A stretch of DNA of 64,000 nt, from NCBI RefSeq assembly GCF_013391695.1, contig NZ_JACBGH010000002.1, forward strand, positions 62,001-126,000, read 5' to 3'. The notes under the pieces are model-generated. The model made no database searches, was not told the DNA's origin, and was given only the letters and a program-made list of their open reading frames with translations. The position numbers and the translations under genes were made by a program. The stretch is from Thiomicrorhabdus cannonii (GTDB lineage Bacteria > Pseudomonadota > Gammaproteobacteria > Thiomicrospirales > Thiomicrospiraceae). Shown in pieces: positions 9,501 through 16,063 of this stretch; position 1 is the first letter of the stretch, and each line of letters begins with the position of its first letter.

Positions 9501-10560
9501 TGCGGCGCTTCTGCGAAGTTTGAAACACCTTGTTCTGCTCTGCCAGCGACAAACGCGCGTAGAGCGGCACGATTTCGGTGTTTTTAAGGTTGCGTTTGCG
9601 CAATACCTCGGCGGTTTCCTTGATATCGCGCTCGCCCACCTGAAACACCAGCACATCGCCAAACGGGTCTTCGTGCGACAGCTCCTCCAGCGCATCGGCA
9701 ATGGCGGTGGGAATATCCTGCTCGATTTCATTGCCGGCATCGTCCTCGTAACTCGCCAACGGACGATAGCGCACCTCCACCGGATAGGTGCGCCCCGAGA
9801 CCTCCACCACCGGCGGACGCACGCCGTTAAGGGTGAAATGGTCGGCAAAACGCTGCGTGTCGATGGTCGCCGAGGTAATAATGACTTTGAGATCGGGACG
9901 CTTGGGCAGCAACTGTTTGAGAATGCCGAGCAGAAAATCGATATTGATGCTGCGCTCGTGCGCCTCGTCGATAATAATCGTGTCGTACTGATTCAAGTAG
10001 CGGTCGTTCTGCACTTCGGCCAGCAGAATCCCATCGGTCATCACCTTGATCAGACTCTGCTCGTGCACCTGATCCTGAAAACGCACCTGATAACCCACCA
10101 ACTGCCCCAGACTCGAACCCAGCTCCTCCGCCAGACGCTCGGCTACACTGCGCGCCGCCAAACGCCGCGGCTGCGTGCAACCGATGCGCCCGAACACACC
10201 CTGCCCGGCTTCCAGACAGATTTTGGGAATCTGCGTGGTTTTGCCAGAACCGGTTTCACCGGCAATCACCACCACCTGATGGTGCTTGATCAATTCCAGC
10301 AGTTCGTCTTTTTTGGCCGCCACCGGCAAGGCGGCATCGTATTCAATACGCTTGGGAACCGCCTGACGATTCGCCTCGACCAACGCCTGAGAGGCTGCAA
10401 CGCGTTGCAGCCATTGCTCTGCCTGGTTTGACGCATTCTCATTTTCCGCGGCAAGCAAGCCACGCAAACGCGGGTAATCGCGCTGCAGACGAAAACGGTC
10501 TTTTAGCGCACACTGCTCCAGCAATAGGAGTAATTGATTATTATCATTGGGAAATTTCAT
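6592..10560 (-). CDS. hrpA: ATP-dependent RNA helicase HrpA
   Basis: A 1322-residue DEAH-box helicase, the normal length for HrpA. Homologues in enteric bacteria act on ribosomes and mRNA. GETGSGKTT (Walker A) lies near residue 100, DEAHERS near 198, SATIDT near 230, and NQRKGRCGR (motif VI) near 405. The helicase-associated and OB-like domains follow, and then the long HrpA-only C-terminal region. It precedes hrpB on the same strand, separated by an inverted-repeat element. Two partial matches to the 12-mer (near 6702 and 8601) are broken after AACAGGCCGG. The open frames on the opposite strand here are shadows. Confidence 0.96.
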   Translation of the reverse strand: MKFPNDNNQLLLLLEQCALKDRFRLQRDYPRLRGLLAAENENASNQAEQWLQRVAASQALVEANRQAVPKRIEYDAALPVAAKKDELLELIKHHQVVVIAGETGSGKTTQIPKICLEAGQGVFGRIGCTQPRRLAARSVAERLAEELGSSLGQLVGYQVRFQDQVHEQSLIKVMTDGILLAEVQNDRYLNQYDTIIIDEAHERSINIDFLLGILKQLLPKRPDLKVIITSATIDTQRFADHFTLNGVRPPVVEVSGRTYPVEVRYRPLASYEDDAGNEIEQDIPTAIADALEELSHEDPFGDVLVFQVGERDIKETAEVLRKRNLKNTEIVPLYARLSLAEQNKVFQTSQKRRIILSTNVAETSLTVPGIKYVIDPGQVRISRYSVRSKVQRLPVEKISQASANQRKGRCGRVSEGICIRLYSEEDFNARPAFTDPEIHRTSLASIILTMTQLKLGEVKRFPFIEAPTDKAVNDGFRQLHELGALDEKRRLTEEGRQIAKLPVDPSIAKMILEAQKNNVLAEVLVIAAVLSIQDPRDVNESTLQAARNAHKQFEDERSDFLFFLNLWHFYEHQRRHLSQSKLRKLCKTNYLSYMRMKEWHELFMQLEVSLKRSGIPIPVLHLFEEVKQGKEVKERLSDLHSINVHRSLLAGLLGNIAMRDDDKGYLGARNTKLFIHPSSTLFKQKPKWLLSAELVETTKLYARTNAAIDVLWVEPLAKHLIKHSYQDPHWQRKSGQVGAFESVTLFGLPIVNRRRCNYGPINPEESRKLFIRHALVEGEMNSHAKFFKHNRQLIDEIETLENKLRRPDYLVDEQVLYDFYDARIPAAIYNQPALERWLKKCDAAEEKALYLTREQLLKQSVGADISQAFPDQIKIANGLPLKLDYVFEPGKARDGVIFQIPLHSLNRMQEKSFEWLTPGFLKEKIAFYIKALPKQLRKQFVPTPPVVEKVSQWMQAQNTDGKGDFMVLLVQGLNRLAGQKISSDDFGEVALPSYLRPYFILQDEKGQQIAEHDSLAALKAQYQHLVDEKIQQQSQRDERFEQREVTAWDFGDLPDKQRLKGKGHELVAYPGLQLQDGAIVLTLSADIEQAQQDHAAGVLALLQLTLHDKIKYLKKQLPLQKACLVYAPYGTCESLTMQVIERALRQLVPEPQAIRTQAQFEQVCELLRGEWVNQAQQIAKLVNEVLVEFQKVNKQTSGRVNPRWLASMGDIKAQLAALITPNFVAQTPDPWLAQLPRYLAALQKRLEKIDQDPNKDQVAIRQIQPLLDAYIEVAENAAYRDHSGLLEIRWLIEELRISLFAQPLKTLQPVSLQRLQKQLKAL

Positions 10561-10694
10561 TAATACCGCGTCTTGACGTCACACACTAAAACTGGATAAT
10601 GGAAAGCATTAGAAATTGCTTATATGCTTATAAACCAATCTTATGCTTTATAAGCTGAGCCTATTATAACAAACAACGCCAAAGGTCTTTGCTT

Positions 10695-11387
10695 ATGAAA
10701 ATCCGTCAACTCTTCGATTACGACACTTGGACTTACACCTACCTGCTTTGGGACGAAGCCACCAAAGAAGCCGCTATCATCGACACCGTGCTGGAACAGG
10801 TGGAACGTGATATGCAGCACATCGAAGAACTGGGACTGAAAGTCAAATACCTGCTGGAAACCCACATCCACGCCGACCACATCACCGCTGCCGGCCCGCT
10901 GCGCAAGCGCACCGGCGCGCAAATCGTCGTGCATAAGAACTCCGGTTCGGAGTGCGCCGACATTCTGGCGGTTGAAGGCGATGTCTTCAAACTGGGCGAA
11001 CAGGAAATCCGCGTATTGCACACGCCCGGCCACACCAATACAGACATCACCTATTTGATCGACGGCGCGGCTTTTACCGGCGACACCCTGTTGGTGCGCG
11101 ATTGCGGCCGTACCGACTTCCAATTGGGCAGCAACGAAAGCATGTACGACTCGCTGACAAACAAACTGTTCAGCTTGCCGGAAGACACCATGGTGTTCCC
11201 GGCGCACGACTACAAAGGTTTTACCCAGTCCACCATCGGTGAAGAGAAGCAGTTCAATACGCGTGTCGGCAAAAACAAACCTTATCAGGATTTCTGCACG
11301 ATTATGGATAACCTGAACCTGCCCAACCCGAAACGCATCGATATTTCGGTTCCGGGCAACCTCAAGTGCGGTAATTTGGACGACTGA
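10695..11387 (+). CDS. Persulfide dioxygenase, ETHE1/Blh-type metallo-beta-lactamase fold
   Basis: A 230-residue protein with the metallo-beta-lactamase signature H57-x-H-x-D-H (THIHADH), a second His in HTPGHTNTD, Asp in DCGRTDFQ and His in PAHDY. Together these make the mononuclear iron site of ETHE1-type enzymes, which oxidise glutathione persulfide to sulfite. The 230-residue length and the short C-terminus after the fold separate it from GloB. The ATG at 10695 is chosen; a TTG two codons upstream adds nothing. It is divergent from hrpA. With the rhodanese gene at 31687 it suggests intracellular sulfane-sulfur handling. Confidence 0.88.
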   Translation: MKIRQLFDYDTWTYTYLLWDEATKEAAIIDTVLEQVERDMQHIEELGLKVKYLLETHIHADHITAAGPLRKRTGAQIVVHKNSGSECADILAVEGDVFKLGEQEIRVLHTPGHTNTDITYLIDGAAFTGDTLLVRDCGRTDFQLGSNESMYDSLTNKLFSLPEDTMVFPAHDYKGFTQSTIGEEKQFNTRVGKNKPYQDFCTIMDNLNLPNPKRIDISVPGNLKCGNLDD

Positions 11388-11414
11388 TCAAAAAGCGTTC
11401 AAAACTTGCCCAAT

Positions 11415-11450
11415 AAAAAAGCGCCGAGGTTAAACCAAGGCGCTTTTTTT
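11415..11450 (+). terminator. Terminator of the persulfide dioxygenase gene, merged with a half attC site
   Basis: AAAAAAGCGCC (11415-11425) pairs with GGCGCTTTTTT (11439-11449). It runs directly into TCTGTCCGAATGCATG, which belongs to one arm of an attC site. This marks the distal end of the cassette array. Confidence 0.8.
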
Positions 11451-11477
11451 CTGTCCGAATGCATGTAATTGTTATGT
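11439..11477 (-). other. Truncated attC site at the distal end of the cassette array
   Basis: Read on the minus strand, CATAAC AATTACATGCATTCGGACAG followed by AAAAAAGCGCC matches the first half of the complete attC at 12995-13081, which reads TCTAAC AATCACATGCACTCGGACAG then CAAAAAGCGCC. The second half, expected to end in GTTRRRY, is missing; the stem is closed instead by the terminator arm of the neighbouring gene. Confidence 0.65.
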
Positions 11478-11485
11478 TCTTTTGT

Positions 11486-12022
11486 TTACCAATACACCGG
11501 GTCATTGAATTCTGCAACACAGCCTGGACGTTCTTTAATAGTTGGAATGGGTTCGCCCGTTAAAGATTGACCAAGCCAGCCAAAAGGCATTGAAAGCTTC
11601 AGCGGAGCCTGAATGAGATTTTCCGACAACGGCTGAAATCCCACCTTTGAATAAAAGGCCGGATCACCATAGGTGACAGCCACATTAACAGAACGTTTTT
11701 TGAGTTCATTAAGACCATAATTGATTAGCGCCTGCCCGATGCCTTTGCCCTGATGTTCAGCGCTTATTGCAACCGGGGCAAGCATGTAAACCTTAATAGG
11801 CTGACTAAACCGAAGGCGAGTGAAGAATATAGAGCCAATAAGGGTTTCTTTCTCATACACGCCGAAACAGATTATTTCATTATCATCAATGTTTGATGCC
11901 AACTGCGAAGAAAGGTTACCAATCAGCCTTCCTTCCATTTCGCCCTCTGATGAGGTGAATACAGAAGTGAATAGCTCTCCCACCTCTTTTTGTTTTGATT
12001 GGTCCAGAATTCGGTGAATCAT
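11486..12022 (-). CDS. GNAT-family N-acetyltransferase (cassette gene)
   Basis: A 178-residue acetyl-CoA-dependent acetyltransferase. The acetyl-CoA loop is in VAISAEHQGKGIGQALI (about residues 86-102), preceded by the beta-bulge strand YMLAPV and followed by AVTYGDPAFYSKVGF. The substrate is unknown. The C-terminal tail (GWLGQSLTGEPIPTIKERPGCVAEFNDPVYW) resembles the predicted N-acetyltransferases of the YhbS type. It is the last gene of the cassette array: an attC half-site lies 9 bases after its stop and a second attC-like sequence lies upstream. The base composition is more AT-rich than in the flanking core genes. Confidence 0.85.
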   Translation of the reverse strand: MIHRILDQSKQKEVGELFTSVFTSSEGEMEGRLIGNLSSQLASNIDDNEIICFGVYEKETLIGSIFFTRLRFSQPIKVYMLAPVAISAEHQGKGIGQALINYGLNELKKRSVNVAVTYGDPAFYSKVGFQPLSENLIQAPLKLSMPFGWLGQSLTGEPIPTIKERPGCVAEFNDPVYW

Positions 12023-12062
12023 GCTTTACCTTTCACGATTGCTGCACTTATTGCTTTCGGGA

Positions 12063-12093
12063 CATAACACCAATGCTCAGCGGCTCGTTAGCC
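12063..12093 (-). other. Possible shortened attC-like site
   Basis: On the minus strand GGCTAACG and GTTATG bracket only 31 bases. A GCGGCT-AACG-AGCCGC hairpin overlaps it. The spacing fits the junction between two cassettes, but the site is much shorter than the others here, so it may be degenerate or simply a terminator. Confidence 0.35.
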
Positions 12094-12594
12094 GCCATTG
12101 CTCCGACCGAAAGCTAAACTGTATTTTGGCGATTTCTTCTTATTGTTGAATTCTGGTAGTTCACCGAATTTCTCAACAAAATACGCAAAGCAGTCATACT
12201 CAAACTTTGCGACCATGCCCATTATCCGTAAATCAGTAGGATGATTTGATTTCACATCACATGAAAACGACCTAACTGAAATGTATAATTTTAATGTTAA
12301 TTCTTCGTAATCTTGGTACTTATATAGAACCCTATCAGCTCCACCATGCCCTGATTTCCCAGCAATTGTATTATCAAATTGTTTCAGCCTGCCTTTTAAC
12401 CCAGAAACTGAATTGGTCATTCCGATATAAATTATCTCCGGTATCCACCCAAATGACTCACCCGCGATATTCTCATTTGAGATTGCAGCGATATATATCC
12501 CAGGGTACTTAGCGCCATCCAGTGAATTACGCTCATGCCAAGGCACCCAAATTGAAAACAACTCTTCATACATGATTTTGCTGAACTTTCTCAA
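12088..12594 (-). CDS. GIY-YIG nuclease domain protein (cassette gene)
   Basis: A 168-residue protein with the full catalytic set of GIY-YIG nucleases: GIYIA near residue 29, YIGMT near 53, the conserved Arg in GLKGRLKQF, Glu in MVAKFEYDCF, and Asn in LPEFNNKK. The domain therefore looks active as a nuclease on DNA or RNA. Its start overlaps the end of the HEPN-like gene by 29 bases in another frame, so the two are translated together. The stop lies inside an attC-like sequence, as is common in integron cassettes. The partner and target are unknown. Confidence 0.75.
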   Translation of the reverse strand: MRKFSKIMYEELFSIWVPWHERNSLDGAKYPGIYIAAISNENIAGESFGWIPEIIYIGMTNSVSGLKGRLKQFDNTIAGKSGHGGADRVLYKYQDYEELTLKLYISVRSFSCDVKSNHPTDLRIMGMVAKFEYDCFAYFVEKFGELPEFNNKKKSPKYSLAFGRSNGG

Positions 12595-12982
12595 TTAATT
12601 GAGCCATAAAGTTTAAGTTTTCACACAATATATATGCCCTTTCTTTATAAGTAAGGACTTCTGATTCAATCAAATTATTTGCCTCGAGAATAGTTTCATC
12701 TATATGCCCGAATACAAGTGAATAAATATTGTGAGTTAGATAATTTCTTTGTTTCGTGAGCATTTCTAAATGCGGTTTTAAGGCTTTTAACCTTTCATGT
12801 TTCTCAAGTTGCTTAATTAGGCTACCAAGTGTGGCGTATTTTTGATTAATGACTTTACCTTCTGAACGGATTGCCTGAATTAATAATGCTTCGAGTTTAC
12901 CCGCTGCTAAAACAACACGGCCCAATTCAGAACAAAAGTCTTCACTACCATATAAAACTTGAAAGAAATCTTTGTTATTCAA
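12566..12982 (-). CDS. HEPN-like protein, possible RNase/toxin (cassette gene)
   Basis: A 138-residue all-helical protein. The segment LTKQRNYLTHNIYS contains R-N-x3-H, which fits the R-x4-6-H catalytic motif of HEPN ribonucleases, set in a helix after a long charged helix. No family name is certain. The start is a TTG at 12982 with AGG six bases upstream, directly after the attC of the neighbouring cassette. It is translationally coupled to the GIY-YIG gene, so the pair forms one cassette and may be a toxin pair or a small defence module. Confidence 0.6.
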   Translation of the reverse strand: MNNKDFFQVLYGSEDFCSELGRVVLAAGKLEALLIQAIRSEGKVINQKYATLGSLIKQLEKHERLKALKPHLEMLTKQRNYLTHNIYSLVFGHIDETILEANNLIESEVLTYKERAYILCENLNFMAQLIEKVQQNHV

Positions 12983-12994
12983 ATTGATACCTAT

Positions 12995-13081
12995 GCATAA
13001 CGCCTCACATCACCGGAAGCAAAAAGCAGAGCGAGGAACGAGCGGCGCTTTTTGCTGTCCGAGTGCATGTGATTGTTAGAG
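12995..13081 (-). other. Complete attC recombination site
   Basis: On the minus strand it runs from CTCTAAC to GTTATGC over 87 bases. GACAGCAAAAAGC pairs with GCTTTTTGCTTC and CACATGCACTCGG with CCGGTGATGTG, leaving a loop of about 20 bases. This folded hairpin with TAAC/GTTA ends is the hallmark of an integron cassette recombination site. It lies 16 bases after the stop of the CBASS effector gene. Confidence 0.85.
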
Positions 13082-13096
13082 CATATCGAACAACTT

Positions 13097-13996
13097 CTAA
13101 GAACGCTGAGCATACTCATTCACCAGAGCTTCTGCCCCTTTGTTCATTAGTACTTCATTTCCATCCCTGAACCACCTAAACAGAAAATCAAAGATAGGAG
13201 GATTTTTCCTCCTATGCTCAAAAATCTGATCTTGCAGTGTCCTGCATTTTGACTTCAGCGTGACAGTGTCTTTGCCTGCTATTGCATCGGACCAAATTTT
13301 CTCGGAAAGCTCTTTCAGCTTATCTAGCCTATCTGCAGCATCACCGTGTTCCATCATTTGGCGATAGCCGAAGACATAGGTTGCCGCCAGCGGTGCAACA
13401 ATGTAGGCTAAGAATTCAAACATATCCTTTTTTTCATAAAGCCCATAGCCAACTAATCCAAGCGCAATAGAAACGAGGATGACACGGATAAAGAGAGCGT
13501 ACGTCCTTCTCATTCTTGCATCCCACCAAACATTGGATCTCTGACTAATGATGATTCCGTAGATTTCGGGAACAGTATCTATGATCGTCGGATACCACTT
13601 TTTTAAACCAGCAATTTTCGCCTCATTCATACCGTGCTTTTCCGCTTCTTCATGGACTAGCTCAGGGTCTGGCCTCTTGCCAACGGAAATTTCATTCCAA
13701 TCGAGCCCTAAAACCTTGGTATCAAAAACCTCTTGAATCCTAGCTGCGTTGTCCCGCAACTTTTTTACCCAAGGTGTGAAGACAAACAGATCAAACACAA
13801 CAACCAAGATACCCCAGAGCGCCACGTAACCCTTTAGTTCCGGCTTCACTATCGTTACGATCGCAGCAAAAATAGCGATAGGAACACTGAGCATCATTTG
13901 AAACCCAATGATGTTCTTTGCCCTTGAATAAATATTTCTCTGTGCAGCCAGAAGCTCAATGTTCTGAGGCATTTCTTGTCTTTGAACGATGCTCAT
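13097..13996 (-). CDS. S-4TM family CBASS effector (membrane protein)
   Basis: A 299-residue protein with four predicted membrane segments in two hairpins: about 30-50 and 55-75, then about 175-197 and 202-222, with a cytoplasmic helical domain between (WNEISVGKRPDPELVHEEAEKHG) and a helical C-terminus. This matches the SMODS-associated 4TM effector family, thought to damage the inner membrane when activated by a cyclic oligonucleotide. It overlaps the CD-NTase gene by four bases (ATGA), so the two are translationally coupled. An attC site follows directly. No Cap2/Cap3 genes are present, which fits a two-gene type I CBASS. Confidence 0.85.
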   Translation of the reverse strand: MSIVQRQEMPQNIELLAAQRNIYSRAKNIIGFQMMLSVPIAIFAAIVTIVKPELKGYVALWGILVVVFDLFVFTPWVKKLRDNAARIQEVFDTKVLGLDWNEISVGKRPDPELVHEEAEKHGMNEAKIAGLKKWYPTIIDTVPEIYGIIISQRSNVWWDARMRRTYALFIRVILVSIALGLVGYGLYEKKDMFEFLAYIVAPLAATYVFGYRQMMEHGDAADRLDKLKELSEKIWSDAIAGKDTVTLKSKCRTLQDQIFEHRRKNPPIFDFLFRWFRDGNEVLMNKGAEALVNEYAQRS

Positions 13997-14865
13997 AGGT
14001 AGTACGTAGGGAAATTATCGTTATAGAGTAGGCGCCACCAATCAAAAGCCGTCTTAGTATCTCCGTTCGCTTCTGACTCTCGTGCTTTTTCTGCACGAGT
14101 AGCAGCAGTTTTTAGTTTGGATAGCGCATCCTGTTTAAGGGTGTCTGACTTACATGGATAAACATATCCTGCCACGCCCATAGGGTCTTGCATGGCGGCT
14201 AGTTCGTTGTCCCTCAGCATTGCCAGAATGTTTTTCACATCTATGTCGTAGACGATACTGGACTCGTCATCAGCATACTTAGCCACCCTCATTTCCAAAT
14301 AGAAAGATTTAATGGGAACGTCTCTGTAATACTTCCAAGCCTTTATAAAGCGGATAAGTGGCTTGACTTTTCCGCCATGCTTTTTATCAACCGTTGATAC
14401 ATAGTGGTTGTGGGCATCAGGGCTCACCTCCATCCAGCTATTATTGCCGTCCGCAATTTCATAGACCTTGAACCCGCTTTCTTCCCTTCTATAGTCAGCA
14501 ACAACAACTTCCGTATCTTCAGACTTGTAAGTTCCAAACGGGCAAACCACAGCTGGTGTGCTCACTTTTACACCAGTATTGGGGAAACGGGCATCCAGTG
14601 CATTTTTAACTTTTACAAGTGATGCTGTTGATGTTTCTGTTAGCGCACTGGTTGGTAGGCATGCCAAGTAGTCCACATCGCTATACGAGTTAATGTTGGT
14701 TCCATTCCCAAAAGAGCCAATTCGTGTAAAGCGGTTCAGCCCAAAGTTGTTCTTTAGGCAGGCTTCTATTGAGCTTCTATGAGACTTGGCGGCTTCCGTT
14801 TCGACAGCAGAAGTTTTGAGTTTGTTATGGAAGTCATTAAATCCCTGATTAATATCTCTCGGCAT
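13993..14865 (-). CDS. CD-NTase (SMODS cyclic-oligonucleotide synthase) of CBASS
   Basis: A 290-residue nucleotidyltransferase. Gly50-Ser51 and Asp63-x-Asp65 (GSFGNGT..SDVDYL) form the catalytic centre. EVVVADY at 119-125 supplies the third acidic position, apparently Glu119 instead of the more common Asp. The SMODS pattern WMEVSPDAHNHYV then KPLIRFIKAWK follows, and a helical C-terminus. On phage infection such enzymes make a cyclic di- or trinucleotide that activates the neighbouring effector; the product here cannot be read from sequence. The start lies 56 bases after the attC of the preceding cassette. The gene is AT-rich relative to the core genome. Confidence 0.9.
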   Translation of the reverse strand: MPRDINQGFNDFHNKLKTSAVETEAAKSHRSSIEACLKNNFGLNRFTRIGSFGNGTNINSYSDVDYLACLPTSALTETSTASLVKVKNALDARFPNTGVKVSTPAVVCPFGTYKSEDTEVVVADYRREESGFKVYEIADGNNSWMEVSPDAHNHYVSTVDKKHGGKVKPLIRFIKAWKYYRDVPIKSFYLEMRVAKYADDESSIVYDIDVKNILAMLRDNELAAMQDPMGVAGYVYPCKSDTLKQDALSKLKTAATRAEKARESEANGDTKTAFDWWRLLYNDNFPTYYL

Positions 14866-14920
14866 AATTTAACCTTTATCCTGTAGTTAACTGTATGTGT
14901 GCCAAATTGCTGTGCTATGC

Positions 14921-14983
14921 GCTCTAACGACTAAGCTAAGCGAGCTGAGCTTTAGCACAGTCCGCTTGAGCGACTTGTTATGT
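14921..14983 (-). other. Complete attC recombination site
   Basis: On the minus strand it runs from CATAACA to GTTAGAGC over 63 bases and contains CGCTCAAGCGGACTGTGCTAA followed by the partly complementary CAGCTCGCTTAGCTTAG. Its sequence and length are like the widespread short attC sites. It separates the CBASS cassette from the beta-helix cassette. Confidence 0.85.
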
Positions 14984-14986
14984 TTT

Positions 14987-15361
14987 TTATTTTGGTAGTA
15001 AGTTAAGTACTTGCTGAACCAATCCATTTTGTTGCAATGCAATCAAATTAGATAAAATCGATGAAGAATTAGCAATGCCTCCAAGCCATTCAAACAACGA
15101 TGCTTTTGAAATTATTTCCGCCGATTGCACAGGCGTTTTGCTTTCAGTTTTCAATAATGTTTCTAGAACTTCTTTTAAAAGCTCTGTTGGGGTGTCAGCC
15201 GGTAAACCTAAAGAATCCAAAACACTAGGAGGGTCTCTCAACTCAATAGCTTTTTTACAAGCAATTATTTTAGTACCAGAAATATCCAGCTCAACATCAC
15301 TAGACGAACTAATTCCAGTTCCACAATTTTCAATGTGGCAGTCAATTATTTTTATTGCCAT
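14987..15361 (-). CDS. Beta-helix-like orphan protein (cassette gene)
   Basis: A 124-residue protein. The first 45 residues read as short parallel-beta-helix rungs (IIDCHIENCGTGISSSS, VELDISGTKIIACKKAIEL), the pattern seen in pentapeptide or pectate-lyase-like folds. The rest is helical (TPTELLKEVLETLLKT, SLFEWLGGIANSSSILSNLI). No catalytic residues are obvious and I do not recognise a family. It occupies a complete cassette between two good attC sites, so it moves as a unit. Confidence 0.6.
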   Translation of the reverse strand: MAIKIIDCHIENCGTGISSSSDVELDISGTKIIACKKAIELRDPPSVLDSLGLPADTPTELLKEVLETLLKTESKTPVQSAEIISKASLFEWLGGIANSSSILSNLIALQQNGLVQQVLNLLPK

Positions 15362-15379
15362 TAAAACCTTCTTTTAAAA

Positions 15380-15442
15380 CATAACGTTAAATTGAGGGGC
15401 GCGCCGCTTTTTGGCGCGTCCCTCTCGAACGCAATGTTAGAC
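15380..15442 (-). other. Complete attC recombination site
   Basis: On the minus strand GTCTAAC (15442-15436) and GTTATG (to 15380) bound a 63-base imperfect palindrome: GAGAGGGACGCGCC pairs with GGCGCGCCCCTC around an AAAAAGC loop. The stop codon of the upstream GNAT gene lies inside it. Confidence 0.9.
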
Positions 15443-15983
15443 AACCACTCTCCCATTGCTGTCTGGTGACCGTCCATTCGACTTGAGTCCACCCCTTGGC
15501 GGACATCCAAGCCGGAGTTGGCAAAGTTGCCGCCGTCGCTCCAAACGCACTCACCAAACGTGCCACGCGTGAATTTGCGCTTACAATGAGACCATGGATC
15601 GTTTGAAGCCCAAGCGTACCAAAACCGTAGTCGATTAAGGCGTGCAATATCTCGGCGGCATACCCGTAACGGCCCCAATACTTTGGAGCTAACTCAATAC
15701 CCAGTTCTGCTGTGCCTGGCTCCATGCCTGCACATCGAACTCCACCGCACCCAATAAGAGCATGCGGCGCTTTCCGTTGAATGATGGCAAGCTGATAATT
15801 AAGACGCGGTTGTTCCGCTGCCCAAGATTGGAAGAGCGCGATCAATCCACGAGCGTGCCCTGGCTTGGCTTCCTCAGTACCATAAAATTCTAGAGAACGC
15901 GGGTAGATGTGATATTTCTCGAACTCAAGGATGTCACTATCGGCGAAGTCGCGAAGCAAGAATCTGTTTGTGACAATTTCCAT
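15387..15983 (-). CDS. GNAT-family N-acetyltransferase, RimJ/RimL-like (cassette gene)
   Basis: A 198-residue acetyltransferase. It begins NRFLLRDFADSDI, typical of the RimJ/RimL-like group. The acetyl-CoA loop is PKYWGRYGYAAEILHALIDYGF, followed by GLIVSANSRVARLVSAFG. The ATG at 15983 is chosen because the 23 codons upstream are a translation of the neighbouring attC. The C-terminus (LTLRSRGTRQKAARPSI) is likewise encoded by its own attC, a common sign of cassette genes. It is more GC-rich than the other cassettes, so it probably had a different donor. Confidence 0.85.
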   Translation of the reverse strand: MEIVTNRFLLRDFADSDILEFEKYHIYPRSLEFYGTEEAKPGHARGLIALFQSWAAEQPRLNYQLAIIQRKAPHALIGCGGVRCAGMEPGTAELGIELAPKYWGRYGYAAEILHALIDYGFGTLGLQTIHGLIVSANSRVARLVSAFGATAATLPTPAWMSAKGWTQVEWTVTRQQWESGCLTLRSRGTRQKAARPSI

Positions 15984-16001
15984 TGTATAGCCCGTTTGAC
16001 C

Positions 16002-16053
16002 GTCTAACGATTGAACTAATCGGCTGCGCGTTAGCGCAGTCCGCTTGAGCAAT
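16002..16053 (-). other. Half attC site at the proximal end of the cassette array
   Basis: On the minus strand the right half is intact: GCTCAAGCGGACTGCGC, then GCGCAGCCGATTAG, ending in CGTTAGAC. The expected left end (TAAC) is replaced by CCTCCTGAATT. The array therefore starts, or has been cut, here. It lies 11 bases downstream of the small membrane-protein gene. Confidence 0.7.
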
Positions 16054-16063
16054 TCAGGAGGCT

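Noticed and set aside
8374-10431. A 685-codon open frame on the plus strand
   Set aside because: It lies antisense to hrpA, has no ribosome site and low-complexity His/Gln/Leu content; it is a shadow of codon use in hrpA.
15361-15678. A 105-codon minus-strand frame ending in FERDAPKSGAPLNLTLCFKRRF
   Set aside because: It is the attC site and GNAT gene read in another frame; this tail is a familiar artefact of attC translation.
11439-16053. A CRISPR array or prophage in the accessory region
   Set aside because: The repeats here are attC hairpins that differ in sequence and lie one gene apart; there are no short regular spacers, cas genes or phage structural genes.
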